From positions 1-34,356 of the forward strand of contig JAHFAO010000010.1 of the NCBI GenBank assembly GCA_023250515.1: a DNA stretch of 34,356 bases, read 5' to 3'. Made by a program: the position numbers and the translations under genes. This DNA is from Deltaproteobacteria bacterium. Its GTDB lineage: Bacteria; Desulfobacterota; Binatia; UBA9968. Below the pieces are notes generated by a model. It searched no databases, was not told where the DNA came from, and saw only the letters and a program-made list of their open reading frames with translations. Shown piece after piece: positions 20,536 through 30,320 of the stretch (the first letter of the stretch is position 1; every line of letters begins with the position of its first letter).

Positions 20536-20787
20536 ATGAATACAGTAAATGTGGCCACGTTGAAAGAAAAGCTCAGCTATTACCTTAAGCTGGTGAAAGA
20601 GGGACAGGAAGTCGTGGTCACGTCTCACCGGCACCGGGTTGCCCGTATCCTGCCCGCATCTGTACCCGACTCCCAGCTTACCGAGCCGTGTCGGCCCGTG
20701 AAGGATCTACTTAAGCTGAAAGGGGTAAGGCCCAGGCGCTCTGTCTCCGCTGTTAGAACACTCTTAGAAGATCGTCAGCACGGATGA
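20536..20787 (+). CDS. Phd/YefM-type antitoxin
   Basis: 83 aa; MNTVNVATLKEKLSYYLKLVKEGQEVVVTSHRHRVARILP; ATGA overlap with downstream toxin. Confidence 0.88.
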   Translation: MNTVNVATLKEKLSYYLKLVKEGQEVVVTSHRHRVARILPASVPDSQLTEPCRPVKDLLKLKGVRPRRSVSAVRTLLEDRQHG

Positions 20788-21200
20788 TCGTGTATCTCGA
20801 CACGTCCGTGGTCTTGCGGGTACTTTTTCACGAGCAGAATCCGGTGAAGGTCTGGGGTAAGTGGGACAAGGCGTACAGCAGCAGCCTGTGGCGTGTCGAG
20901 GCGCTGAGAACCGTGGATCGTCTTCGGCTTTCCGGGAATCTTTCTGACGGAGAAGTCGCCGACCTGGCAAGGGATATCCGGATTGTTCACGAGACGCTGT
21001 CAATCCATCCGCTCAGTGACAGGATCCTGCAACGGGCAAGCGAGTCCTTCCCGACGGTTGTGGGAACCCTGGACGCCATTCATTTGGCCACGGCGTTAGC
21101 CATACGCGAATTTGACAAAGTAGACCTTTTCTTAACCCACGACCTCCGGCTCAAGACAGCCGCTCGAAGTCTTGGATTGGAAGTTCTTGGGGTCGCATGA
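20784..21200 (+). CDS. vapC: VapC-type PIN-domain toxin
   Basis: 138 aa; MIVYLDTSVVLRVL, SSLWRVEALR, VGTLDAIHLATAL, LFLTHDLRLKTAA give the PIN acidic residues. Confidence 0.9.
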   Translation: MIVYLDTSVVLRVLFHEQNPVKVWGKWDKAYSSSLWRVEALRTVDRLRLSGNLSDGEVADLARDIRIVHETLSIHPLSDRILQRASESFPTVVGTLDAIHLATALAIREFDKVDLFLTHDLRLKTAARSLGLEVLGVA

Positions 21201-21219
21201 ATCCGGCGGGTGGCTCCAA
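21199..21219 (+). repeat. putative att-like direct repeat, copy 2
   Basis: Exact 21-nt copy of the tRNA-Thr 3' end including CCA; its first two bases complete the vapC TGA. Confidence 0.9.
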
Positions 21220-21278
21220 AGTTTTTAAAGTTTCTCAAGATGAGAATGTGTTAAGACTGGAACAAAGGAGAGGCTCCA

Positions 21279-22790
21279 ATGCGTTCGAAACCTTCGGAAT
21301 CAATAGCGCCCTTTCGCCTTCTAGAAGCGACAATCGACGATATTCACAGGGCCTACAAATCGGGGCAGCTCACATCGCGCCAACTGGTCCAGATGTATCT
21401 TGATCGCATAGAGGCGTATGACAAGAAGGGACCCGCCCTTAACGCGATCATCACGGTAAATTCCAAGGCCCTCGAAGAGGCGGACCGGCTCGATGCCGCA
21501 TTCAAGGCGTCAGGCCTTGTGGGTCCGCTTCACGGGATTCCGGTGATTATGAAGGATCAGGGCGACGCCAAAGGTATGCCGACGACGTTGGGCTCGGTGT
21601 TGTTCAAGAACTACTACCCGGACAGAGACGCCTTTGTAGTGGAGAAACTGAAAAAAGCTGGAGCGATCATTTTAGCGAAGGCCACCCTTGGTGAATTAGG
21701 AGGCGGTGACACGCATGGCTCTCTTTTTGGATCGACACGGAACCCTTACGCGCTGGATCGAACGGTCGGTGGTTCCTCCGGCGGTTCCGCGGCGAGCGTC
21801 TCAGCAAACTTCGCGACGGTGGCAGTCGGACAGGAGGGCTTGGCATCCATTCGCAGGCCGTCGACCTGGAACTCCATCGCTGGGATGCGGCCCACGGCTG
21901 GCCTTGTGAGCCGCGGCGGTGTTTATGCCGGCTGGCCAGAAATCGCCGGTTCTCTCGGCCCGATGGCCCGCACGGTCAGCGACCTGGCCATCCTGTTGGA
22001 CGTCATGGTCGGGTATGATCCCGAGGATCCTCTTACATCAAAGGGCGTCGGCCATGTTCCAGACAGCTACACAAAATTCCTCGACAAAAACGGCCTGAAA
22101 GGAGCGCGCATCGGGATCTTGCGTGAGTCGATGGGTCTCGGCTCCGAGCCCGACTCGGAAGACTTCAAAAAAATCACGGCAGTTTTCGACAAAGCAGTTG
22201 CGGAACTTAAAGCCGCCGGAGCCGAGATCGTTGACCCGATCGTCATTCCAAAGCTAAAGGAGTTGCTCGCGAAACGAGCGGGAAGCCCCACCGGAGGAGA
22301 GGAATCGTTCAAGGTGTTCTTCGACAGGAGCGCCAATCCCCCATTCAAGTCTCGTGAGGAGGCAACGCGGTCGCCGGACTTCGCCAAAGTCGTCCGACGC
22401 TCGCAAGACCGATGGACGAGGTCCTCAGATGCAACCGGACATTATGAGTACCTTAAGGCGCAAGACGAGTTGATGATCAATCTGCTAAAGGTCATGGCAG
22501 ATAACAAACTGGACGCCATCGTGCACAAGGCTGTCGAGCACCAGCCGACGCTCATCAGCCAGGGGGTAAACCCGCCTTACGTCGACCAGAAGGGGGCCCC
22601 GCATTTGAACACGTTCTTAGTATTCGTTCCCACGATCGTGGTCCCTGCGGGATTTACGCGCGACAACCTTCCCGCCGGGATCAGCTTCCTGGGACGGCCC
22701 TACGACGATGGAACGATGATAAAACTGGCCTACTCGTATGAGCAAGCGACCCACCATCGCAGGCCGCCAGCTAGCACAACCCCGCTTTAA
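21279..22790 (+). CDS. amidase signature family protein
   Basis: 503 aa; GPLHGIPVIMKDQ, VGGSSGGSAASVSA, VGQEGLASIRRPSTWNSIAGMRPTAGLVSRGG. Confidence 0.9.
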   Translation: MRSKPSESIAPFRLLEATIDDIHRAYKSGQLTSRQLVQMYLDRIEAYDKKGPALNAIITVNSKALEEADRLDAAFKASGLVGPLHGIPVIMKDQGDAKGMPTTLGSVLFKNYYPDRDAFVVEKLKKAGAIILAKATLGELGGGDTHGSLFGSTRNPYALDRTVGGSSGGSAASVSANFATVAVGQEGLASIRRPSTWNSIAGMRPTAGLVSRGGVYAGWPEIAGSLGPMARTVSDLAILLDVMVGYDPEDPLTSKGVGHVPDSYTKFLDKNGLKGARIGILRESMGLGSEPDSEDFKKITAVFDKAVAELKAAGAEIVDPIVIPKLKELLAKRAGSPTGGEESFKVFFDRSANPPFKSREEATRSPDFAKVVRRSQDRWTRSSDATGHYEYLKAQDELMINLLKVMADNKLDAIVHKAVEHQPTLISQGVNPPYVDQKGAPHLNTFLVFVPTIVVPAGFTRDNLPAGISFLGRPYDDGTMIKLAYSYEQATHHRRPPASTTPL

Positions 22791-22847
22791 CGTGAGCCAT
22801 GAGACATTCTCCGCCATCCACGCAACAAGACTAAACGGGAGGCAGAG

Positions 22848-23177
22848 TTGAAATTCTACCGATTGTACACCGGCGACGACGGGCAATCTCACTTCGAGCC
22901 ACTGGACACGAGCGACGCTTCGAAGCTTTTTAACACCGTCCACTCAGTGAAAGGGCTCTTATTTAGAAAAGAGTTCGCGCCGCACATTCTTAACTGGCAT
23001 CGAGCGCCACGGCGCCGATGGGTCATTACCCTCTCGGGTACTGTCGATATCGGTATCGGCGACGGCACCACCATGACCTTCGGCCCCGGCGATCTATTCC
23101 TCGCCGAAGACGTCACCGGCCAAGGGCACACGGCGACACCGCACAATTGGGTCAGGGCCTACGTGCACATTGAATAA
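22848..23177 (+). CDS. cupin-domain protein
   Basis: 109 aa; RRWVITLSGTVDIGIGDGTTMTFGPGDLFLAEDVTGQGHTA. Confidence 0.8.
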   Translation: MKFYRLYTGDDGQSHFEPLDTSDASKLFNTVHSVKGLLFRKEFAPHILNWHRAPRRRWVITLSGTVDIGIGDGTTMTFGPGDLFLAEDVTGQGHTATPHNWVRAYVHIE

Positions 23178-23379
23178 CTCTATTCCGAGAAGGAGGGCTT
23201 CTTTACCGAAATGGCGAAAAGACGCTTCTGCTCTTTCATCGTCAGGGCTACGCTTGTTTCCATCACCCGACATATTCACATTGCCGTTAACCTCTGACAG
23301 AGTTACTTTGCTACAACAACTCAAAAATCAACCGTTGACATAATACCCCATACCGGATATTTCTTGCCCAAAACAAGAG

Positions 23380-25197
23380 ATGGGCAGAAGGAGCGATACT
23401 TCGACTCGCATGAACGGTGGCCAGATTATCGTTGACTATCTGATCCAGGAAAATGTTTCCCATGCATTTGGCCTCTGCGGCCACGGAAACATCAGTTTTA
23501 TCGACGCGCTCTATGAGCGATCCGACGAAATTACTTCCTACTCCGTCCGTCACGAGTCCGTCTCGGGATTCATGGCGGACGTCTACTACAGGGTCGCTGG
23601 CCGTCCGGCCGCCACGTTTACATCCTGCGGCCCCGGCTCCGCCAATATGCCCATTTGTCTTGCAAACGCCTACTTCGACTCGGTTCCATACCTCGCCATT
23701 ACGGGAAACATCCCCACCAACCAGTTCAACAGGGGCGCCTTTCAGGAAACCTACCGCCACTACCAGGCGGACTTTCCCTCGGTCGTCAGACCTTTCTGCA
23801 AGCGCGTATTCCAGCCCACGCGGGCTGAGCAAGTTCCCCTCTTCACGCGGCAGGCATGGAAAACCATGGTTACCGGCCGCCCCGGGCCCGTTGTGCTCGA
23901 CGTTCCGTTCGATATTTTCAAGGAAGAAGCCGATGTCGAAATGCCCCAGGCAAAAGACTGGAACGCTAACATCTCATGCCGATGCGGCGCGGATCCGGAG
24001 GGGGTTCAAAAAGCAGTCGACATGCTGCTGGGTGCCAAGCGTCCCGTCATCATGATGGGCCAGGGAATCAAATACGGAGGGGCGACGGAAGAGCTGGTCC
24101 GACTGGCGGAACGCCTGCAGATTCCGGTGGTTTGTTCTTCGAGCGGCATGGGCGCTATCGACTCGAACCACCCGCTTGCGCTGGGCCTCATCGCTCGAAA
24201 CGGAACGTACCCGGCGAACCATGCCGCCCGCCAGGCGGATGTCCTGCTCGCCCTCGGCGTAAGGTTCGACGACCGCACATCGAGCAGTTGGCTCCCAGGG
24301 TATTCATTCAATATCCCTCCAACCAAGCTGATTCACGTGGATATCGATCCGGACGAGATCGCGCGCAACTACCCCGTGGCCCTTGGCCTCATGGCTGATG
24401 TGAGAACATTCCTTCGACAAGTACTTGGGGAGCTTGACCTCCGGAAGGCACAAACCGAGGTGCCAGCCGCGCGTAAGGCATGGCTGCGCGACATCGACCA
24501 CTGGCGGAAAGAGTGGGAAGAATGGACGGCTCCCGGCTACCAGTCGGATACCACACCGATTCATCCGCAACGTGCGGCGCACGAAATCGATAAGGCACTC
24601 CCCGATGACGCCATTTTGGTGAGCGACGTGGGGGTCCACCACAACTGGCTTCTCCAGTTCTGCCGCCCGAAAGGCGCCCACTCCCTGATCGGCTCAATGG
24701 GCTTCGGTGCCATGGGCTTCGGTGTGGCGGGGGTTCTGGGGGCAGCGATCGCCGCGCCCACCAGGCCGTGCATATCGGTCTGCGGAGACGGAGCCTTCCT
24801 CATGCACGCCAGTGTCATGGCCACGGCGGTCGAGTATAATATTCCGGCCATCTGGGTGGTGTGGAACAACTACGCATTCGCGTCGATCCGCGGACTGCAG
24901 CGTGGTTATCTCGACGGGCGCGAACTCGTCACCGACTTTAAGGAGCCGGACACAAAAGAGCCCTACAACCCCGACTTTGCCGCGATGGCCCGCGCCGCCG
25001 GCGTCAACGGAGTCCGGGTCGAGACGGCAAAGGATCTAGGCGAAGCGGTGAAGGCGGCTGTCAAGGCGAATGAGCCTTGTGTCATCGACGCGAATATTCA
25101 GGGAGAAGCAAACCCTGTCGGTGCGGGGGTGTGGGAACTTCCCGGATTGGGTCACGGGGAGCCGGCCATCGGTACGAGAACTATTATCGAGGGCTAA
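23380..25197 (+). CDS. thiamine pyrophosphate-dependent enzyme, acetolactate synthase-like
   Basis: 605 aa; GGQIIVDYLIQENVSHAFGLCGHGN, SVRHESVSGFMAD, TGRPGPVVLDVPFDI, TPP-binding GDGAFLMHASVMATAVEYNIPAIWVVWNN. Confidence 0.9.
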   Translation: MGRRSDTSTRMNGGQIIVDYLIQENVSHAFGLCGHGNISFIDALYERSDEITSYSVRHESVSGFMADVYYRVAGRPAATFTSCGPGSANMPICLANAYFDSVPYLAITGNIPTNQFNRGAFQETYRHYQADFPSVVRPFCKRVFQPTRAEQVPLFTRQAWKTMVTGRPGPVVLDVPFDIFKEEADVEMPQAKDWNANISCRCGADPEGVQKAVDMLLGAKRPVIMMGQGIKYGGATEELVRLAERLQIPVVCSSSGMGAIDSNHPLALGLIARNGTYPANHAARQADVLLALGVRFDDRTSSSWLPGYSFNIPPTKLIHVDIDPDEIARNYPVALGLMADVRTFLRQVLGELDLRKAQTEVPAARKAWLRDIDHWRKEWEEWTAPGYQSDTTPIHPQRAAHEIDKALPDDAILVSDVGVHHNWLLQFCRPKGAHSLIGSMGFGAMGFGVAGVLGAAIAAPTRPCISVCGDGAFLMHASVMATAVEYNIPAIWVVWNNYAFASIRGLQRGYLDGRELVTDFKEPDTKEPYNPDFAAMARAAGVNGVRVETAKDLGEAVKAAVKANEPCVIDANIQGEANPVGAGVWELPGLGHGEPAIGTRTIIEG

Positions 25198-25202
25198 GCT
25201 GC

Positions 25203-25501
25203 TTGAACCGTTTGAACGTTTTTAAATGAACTACCCGGCAGCAAGCCGCGGGGTATCAAAAACATTAATGAGAATTTATCCCAAAGCCGTCGCCCCCGAA
25301 TGTTTTTATCGGGGGTCCAGTCACAGTTTCGTCTGGATTCCCGATAGAAGCATTCGGGAATGACAGACTTTTAGAGGTCTGGGAATAGCTTTTACGCAGC
25401 AAGCTGCGGGAATTAACCCGCAGAGATTAAACAGGTCCCGGCTATCAATTCGTTTAAGTACATGGCAGGCCCGAGGTTACTTTGAACCGTTTGAACGTTT
25501 T
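25203..25501. repeat. intergenic repeat cluster bounded by a 20-nt direct repeat
   Basis: ttgaaccgtttgaacgtttt at 25203 and 25482; between them inverted words cccgaatgtttttatcggggg / ctggattcccgatagaagcattcgggaatgaca and gcagcaagctgc. Confidence 0.6.
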
Positions 25502-25537
25502 GAACGAATTGAACAGTTTTACTTGATCTAAGGAGGC

Positions 25538-26761
25538 ATGATGGCAACACGGAATCAGGAAATCAAAAACATGAAGCTGATTTCCCATCACGACTTGAAT
25601 GGATTCGGGAACGGAGGCGAAGGGGTTGCCCTCCAGCAGCTCCCGGATGGTCGGCGCATCTTCTGGATCGCGCACGAAAGTGCCCCCAAAGATGTCACCG
25701 CCGTAGACGTCAGCGACCTGGCCAACCCGAAGATCGTGCTGCAGACTGACTTGCCCTATCCGCACCTGCGCTCCAACTCCCTGGCGGTGCTGGGGGACTT
25801 GATGCTGGTGGCCTACCAATCGAACAAGCCAGGACTGCCAGGCACCGGCATGGGGATTTACAACATCAGCAATCCATCGGAGCCGAAGCGCATCGGTTTT
25901 CTGGACACCTCTGGCCCGTACTCCCGGGGGGTCCATTGTCTCTGGTTTGTGGATGGCGAGTATGCGCACATCTCAACCGGTGCGGCCGATTTCCAGCCCC
26001 GCAACCAGGATGACGACCAGTTTTACATGATCGTCGACGTTAAAGACCCCACTCATCCCGCTGAGGTGGGGCGCTGGTGGGTTCCGGGTATCCGGGAGGG
26101 GGACGATGCGCCCATGCCGGAGCGCCACCCGCGGTTTGACAGCGGTCACCGCGTGCATAACACCAATGTCTACCCTCAGCGCCCCGACCGGGCTTATCTA
26201 GGCTGGCTCGATTCGGGATTCATTATTCTGGACGTATCGGATAAGTCGCACCCCCGAATGATTAGTCAGGTAGACCACCATCCACCCTTCGCAGGGTTTA
26301 CCCACACGGTTTTGCCCCTCTTTAGCCGTGACCTGTTGGTGGTCACTGATGAGGCCAACGCTAATTTCGAACACTGCGAGGACTACCCCAAGCTGGCGTG
26401 GCTGGTGGACGTCCGGGTGGAGTCCAAGCCGGTGATGATTGGCAGCCTACCCCTACCCGATAAGGAAGACTTCTGCGCTCGCCCTGGCCGGTTCGGGGCC
26501 CACAATGTCCACGAGAACCAACCGCTGCCTCTCTCTTTCCAGTCCGACCAACTGGTGTTCGGTGCCTTCTTCAACGCCGGAGTGCGGGTCTATGATACCA
26601 GCAACCCCTACCAACCCAAAGAAGTGGCCTACTTCGTGCCGCAGATACCTCCCACAGCTCGGGCCAACTCAGTCAATGACGTATATGTGGACGAGAACAG
26701 GATTATCTACGCCATCGACCGGCTCAAGGGCGGGTTGTACATCCTGGAGTTGACCATCTAA
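25538..26761 (+). CDS. LVIVD-repeat (beta-propeller-like) protein
   Basis: 407 aa; repeated blades such as VTAVDVSDLANPKIV, GIYNISNPSEPKRIG, FIILDVSDKSHPRMI, VRVYDTSNPYQPKEVAYF. Confidence 0.78.
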   Translation: MMATRNQEIKNMKLISHHDLNGFGNGGEGVALQQLPDGRRIFWIAHESAPKDVTAVDVSDLANPKIVLQTDLPYPHLRSNSLAVLGDLMLVAYQSNKPGLPGTGMGIYNISNPSEPKRIGFLDTSGPYSRGVHCLWFVDGEYAHISTGAADFQPRNQDDDQFYMIVDVKDPTHPAEVGRWWVPGIREGDDAPMPERHPRFDSGHRVHNTNVYPQRPDRAYLGWLDSGFIILDVSDKSHPRMISQVDHHPPFAGFTHTVLPLFSRDLLVVTDEANANFEHCEDYPKLAWLVDVRVESKPVMIGSLPLPDKEDFCARPGRFGAHNVHENQPLPLSFQSDQLVFGAFFNAGVRVYDTSNPYQPKEVAYFVPQIPPTARANSVNDVYVDENRIIYAIDRLKGGLYILELTI

Positions 26762-26845
26762 ACAACAAATTCGTTGAATCAACCAAATCAATTCCCCAAC
26801 TCAAAAAAGTGGGGTGAACGATACGTTATAGGAAGGAGATAAACC

Positions 26846-27979
26846 ATGAGAGACGGATTTAAAGTCATCGATGCTGATCGGCACGTTTTGGAGCCATCTG
26901 ATCTTTACGCGAGGTATCTACCCGAGAAGTTTCGCAACCGGGTGCGGGTCGAGGGACCCAACCAGACGGTCCGTTACGTGGATGGGGAGCGGATTTCCGA
27001 TTCAGACCTGCGGCCGGATCGAGAGGTGGAGGACTTTGGCTACATCTTTGCAGGATCCAAGCGCTGGCGCGAATGCTTCGCGGATGCTTTGGCAGCTAAA
27101 TTTGATCCCGCCTCGAACCTGCGGGACATGGACCGCGAGGGTATCGACGTCAGCGTCCTCTTCCCGACCCTCGGCCTCTACATCATGTGGCGGGACAACC
27201 TGGACCCGGAGCTCAGCACCGCCATCTGCCGTGCCTACAACACCTGGCTGGCGGAATACTGCAGCTACAATCTGTCGCGCCTCCGCGGTGTGATGCTCAT
27301 TCCTTTACAAGATCCGGCCCGGGCAGTAACCGAGCTGCGGTACGCGAAAGAAAAACTTGGTCTCGTGGGCATCTTTTGGCGGCCCAACAAAATGTGCGGC
27401 CGGACAATGTCCAGCCCTAACTACTTCCCGATCTACGAGGCAGCATCCGACCTGGAGGCGCCGCTTTGCATCCACGAGGGCGCCCGCACCGTACTGCCCC
27501 AAGCCGGCTCGGATCGCTACAGCGAATTCGGCCGCCACGTCGCCTGCCATCCCCTCGAACAGATGCTCGCCTGTCTCAACCTCTGCGCGGACGGCGTGCT
27601 CGAGCGGTTTCCCCGCCTCAAGGTCGCCCACCTCGAGTCCGGATGCGGGTGGGTCCCGTTCTGGCTGGAGCGTATGGACGAGCACTGGGAGCACGAATCG
27701 CACGGCTCCGCTAAAACGACAAAGGAGAAACCTAGCTTTTACTTCAAGCGCCAGTGCTGGGTGAGCTGCGAGGCCGGAGAAGAGCTGGCGCCAACCTTTG
27801 TGGAGCACGTCGGGGAGGACTACTTGACGATAGCGACCGACTACCCGCACAGCGACGCGATTGACAAGTTCCCGGACAAAACCGTGGGCGCGCTCAGCGC
27901 AAACAATAAATTGTCCGCCGAAGCGCGGCGGAAAATCCTGTGGGACAATCCGGTGCGCCTTTATGGACTGGAGGGATAG
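26846..27979 (+). CDS. amidohydrolase (PF04909/ACMSD-like) family protein
   Basis: 377 aa; FKVIDADRHVLEP, SVLFPTLGLY, LRGVMLIPLQDPARAVTEL, PLCIHEG, KVAHLESGCGWVPFWLERMDEHWE, TIATDYPHSDA. Confidence 0.88.
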   Translation: MRDGFKVIDADRHVLEPSDLYARYLPEKFRNRVRVEGPNQTVRYVDGERISDSDLRPDREVEDFGYIFAGSKRWRECFADALAAKFDPASNLRDMDREGIDVSVLFPTLGLYIMWRDNLDPELSTAICRAYNTWLAEYCSYNLSRLRGVMLIPLQDPARAVTELRYAKEKLGLVGIFWRPNKMCGRTMSSPNYFPIYEAASDLEAPLCIHEGARTVLPQAGSDRYSEFGRHVACHPLEQMLACLNLCADGVLERFPRLKVAHLESGCGWVPFWLERMDEHWEHESHGSAKTTKEKPSFYFKRQCWVSCEAGEELAPTFVEHVGEDYLTIATDYPHSDAIDKFPDKTVGALSANNKLSAEARRKILWDNPVRLYGLEG

Positions 27980-27981
27980 AA

Positions 27982-29007
27982 ATGGCTACTTATCGTGTCG
28001 TCTACTGCGGGAGCAACCAGGTCCCCGTCAATCTAATCAAGCCGATCCTCGATGAGATCGACGCGGAGCTGGTGATCGCGAGGCCCAAAACCGACGCGGA
28101 GGTCGCGGAGGCGGGTCGCGACGCCGACGCGATGATCTTCCACGGCGCAATCCCTTTTACACGCGAGATTATTTCGCAGCTTAGGCGCTGCAAGATCGTG
28201 TGCCGGACCGGCGTAGGCGTGGATCGGATGGACCTGACGGCTGCCGCGGAGCACGGCGTGATCGTGGCCAACGCGGCGGGTTGCAACTCCGTCGAGGTTG
28301 CGGAGCAGACGATCGGCTTGCTTATCGCCGTCGCGCGAAAGCTCGTGCGCATGAACCAGTACGTGCACGAGGGACGTTGGCGGCGCCACACCGCCGAACT
28401 GCACGCCTATCGCGGCTCCGTCTCCCGCATCACGGGGCAAACCCTCGGCATCGTTGGGCTGGGTCATGTCGGGCGCCAGGTCGCTCCCCGCGCGCAGGGA
28501 CTGCAACTGCGCGTCCAGGCCGTGGATCCCTATCTGGACCCCAAGATCGCGGACGACCTTGGGGTGCCGCTCGTCTCCCTGGATGAACTTATCCGGACTT
28601 CCGACTTCATCAGCCTGCACGCTCCCCTCGCGGCGGCGGCCCGCAAAATGTTTGGCCGCGCCCAGTTCGCGGCCATGAAACCAACCGCATTCCTCATCAA
28701 CTGCGCCCGGGGCGGCCTTGTGGACACAGACGCACTGTACGACGCGCTCGTATCAGGTCAAATTGCCGGCGCGGCCCTCGATGTCACCGACCCCGAGCCG
28801 ATGCCAGCCGACCACCCCATCCTCACTCTTCCCAACGTCATCGTTACGGCCCACACCGCCGCCAATTCGAACGAGTCCTACGTCGACTGCCAAACGCATG
28901 CGGCGAGAGAGGTTGTGCGGGTCCTCAGCGGTCAACGACCCACCACAGAGATCAATGATCCGTGGCTGCTGGCCGAATCCCAGGACCAGGGATTCGGCGG
29001 GGTGTAA
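27982..29007 (+). CDS. D-isomer specific 2-hydroxyacid dehydrogenase (phosphoglycerate dehydrogenase-like)
   Basis: Start at internal MATYRVVYCGSNQVPVN; GQTLGIVGLGHVGRQVAPRAQGL, FISLHAPLAAAARKMFG, LINCARGGLVDTDALYDAL, HTAANSNES. Confidence 0.9.
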   Translation: MATYRVVYCGSNQVPVNLIKPILDEIDAELVIARPKTDAEVAEAGRDADAMIFHGAIPFTREIISQLRRCKIVCRTGVGVDRMDLTAAAEHGVIVANAAGCNSVEVAEQTIGLLIAVARKLVRMNQYVHEGRWRRHTAELHAYRGSVSRITGQTLGIVGLGHVGRQVAPRAQGLQLRVQAVDPYLDPKIADDLGVPLVSLDELIRTSDFISLHAPLAAAARKMFGRAQFAAMKPTAFLINCARGGLVDTDALYDALVSGQIAGAALDVTDPEPMPADHPILTLPNVIVTAHTAANSNESYVDCQTHAAREVVRVLSGQRPTTEINDPWLLAESQDQGFGGV

Positions 29008-29295
29008 GGGTGGTACGGTAGAGCTTCGGGGTTGTGAAAAGACTCGCGACCCCTTTTCTTCCCGAAGCAGGTGTCATCCCAACGCCGGTCCCAGCCGCGG
29101 AGCGCTTCATCGACCTGCGATACCTCAAGGCTGCCGGGATTCAATAGTTCCATCGTTGCGGCGACCGCCGGCCGACGACAGAAGGGGGCGAGGCTGTTGG
29201 ACACGCGAGATCAGCTGCCCCATTCAGGGACACTTCGTCCTGAAGGCTTTCACATTGCGGTAGCTAAGTTCCACAATATTTGAAATAGTGAAAAT

Positions 29296-29640
29296 ATGGG
29301 AAACAGGATTGCTGATATTGGCAAGATGAAAAGCATTGTCGATGGCGAGAATCGGCTAAGAACTGTCGACCTTAAGAAGACGGGGAAACTGGGTACTGAG
29401 AAAAATCCGGCAGTTGTTCATGTACGAACAGAAGAAAGACTCAAAGTGATCACCTCCCTGTTTAAAGAAAAGGGTTGGAAATACAAGATTGGACTGGAAC
29501 CAGACAAGCCGGAGGATATCACCGATCTGGAACGTCTATTGAATCCACCAAAGCCAAAAAGAGTCGAAAAGAAACTCGGACGTAATGAGCCCTGTTCATG
29601 TGGAAGCGGTAAAAAGTACAAAAACTGCTGTGGTCAGTGA
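29296..29640 (+). CDS. SEC-C metal-binding motif protein
   Basis: 114 aa; C-terminal [21 protein letters not shown]; resembles the PBPRA1643-type SWIM/SEC-C group. Confidence 0.8.
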   Translation: MGNRIADIGKMKSIVDGENRLRTVDLKKTGKLGTEKNPAVVHVRTEERLKVITSLFKEKGWKYKIGLEPDKPEDITDLERLLNPPKPKRVEKKLGRNEPCSCGSGKKYKNCCGQ

Positions 29641-29735
29641 TGAAGTGGTGTGAGGAGTTGAGGCGGCAATAATCAATAGGAGAGCGCGCGGTGTTCCGCG
29701 CGAGCTATCAAACACGATCATAAGGAGTGGATAAC

Positions 29736-29879
29736 ATGAGCAAAGGGCAGGACAGAAAGAAAGACCAGAAAAAGAAACCCATGAAGACCCTGATGGAAAA
29801 GAGGGCGGCCAAGTGGGCCAAGAAAGAGAACAAGGGGATGTTGAGCATAGCGCCCTCCGCTATGACAAAGAAGCGATAA
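29736..29879 (+). CDS. small Lys-rich protein, 47 aa
   Basis: ATG after aaggagtgg: MSKGQDRKKDQKKKPMKTLMEKRAAKWAKKENKGMLSIAPSAMTKKR. Absent from the ORF track because of length. Confidence 0.6.
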   Translation: MSKGQDRKKDQKKKPMKTLMEKRAAKWAKKENKGMLSIAPSAMTKKR

Positions 29880-29894
29880 TTCCGTTATCTGTGC

Positions 29895-30320
29895 TCAATC
29901 GTCGTAGTGTTCAGGCCGCACGGCGGCGCGTGAAGATTTCTTCTCCGCCTGGTGGCGCTTCCCCGCGAGGAGCTTAAGCTTGGCGCGCCGTGAGCGCTTT
30001 CTTTTCTGCCGGCGGATCCGTGCAATCTCTTGCTGTTCCGCAGACTCGGCTCCTCTGAGCTTCACCTCGATTTTGTCCAGCAGGATTCTCCTAGCCAAAA
30101 AACGATTGAGAGCCTGCGAGCGCTCTCTTTGGCACTTCACCCGAATGCCCGTGGGCCGATGGTGGAGCACAACACAGGTGGAAACCTTATTGACTTTCTG
30201 ACCGCCGGCTCCCGAAGAGCGAACAAATTGTTCCTCGATGTCCTGCTCCCGAACACTCAAAGCGCGCATGCGTTCTAACAGGGATTTTTCTTTCCCAGGT
30301 GAAACGATATTGAAAGCCAT
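29895..30320 (-). CDS. peptide chain release factor-like (RF-1 domain, GGQ) protein
   Basis: 141 aa; [49 protein letters not shown] and a basic C-terminal tail. Confidence 0.87.
   Translation of the reverse strand: MAFNIVSPGKEKSLLERMRALSVREQDIEEQFVRSSGAGGQKVNKVSTCVVLHHRPTGIRVKCQRERSQALNRFLARRILLDKIEVKLRGAESAEQQEIARIRRQKRKRSRRAKLKLLAGKRHQAEKKSSRAAVRPEHYDD

Noticed and set aside
25454-25969. Minus-strand 171-aa ORF over the LVIVD gene start
   Set aside because: N-terminal region reads through the LVIVD coding sequence and its end through ttgaac repeats (FKTFKRFK); artefact.
28033-28620. Minus-strand 195-aa ORF over the 2-hydroxyacid dehydrogenase
   Set aside because: Antisense of a strongly supported gene; composition is typical of shadow frames.
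29008-29290. Possible transposase remnant between the dehydrogenase and SEC-C gene
   Set aside because: Looked in both strands for DDE or HTH motifs and terminal repeats; nothing convincing.
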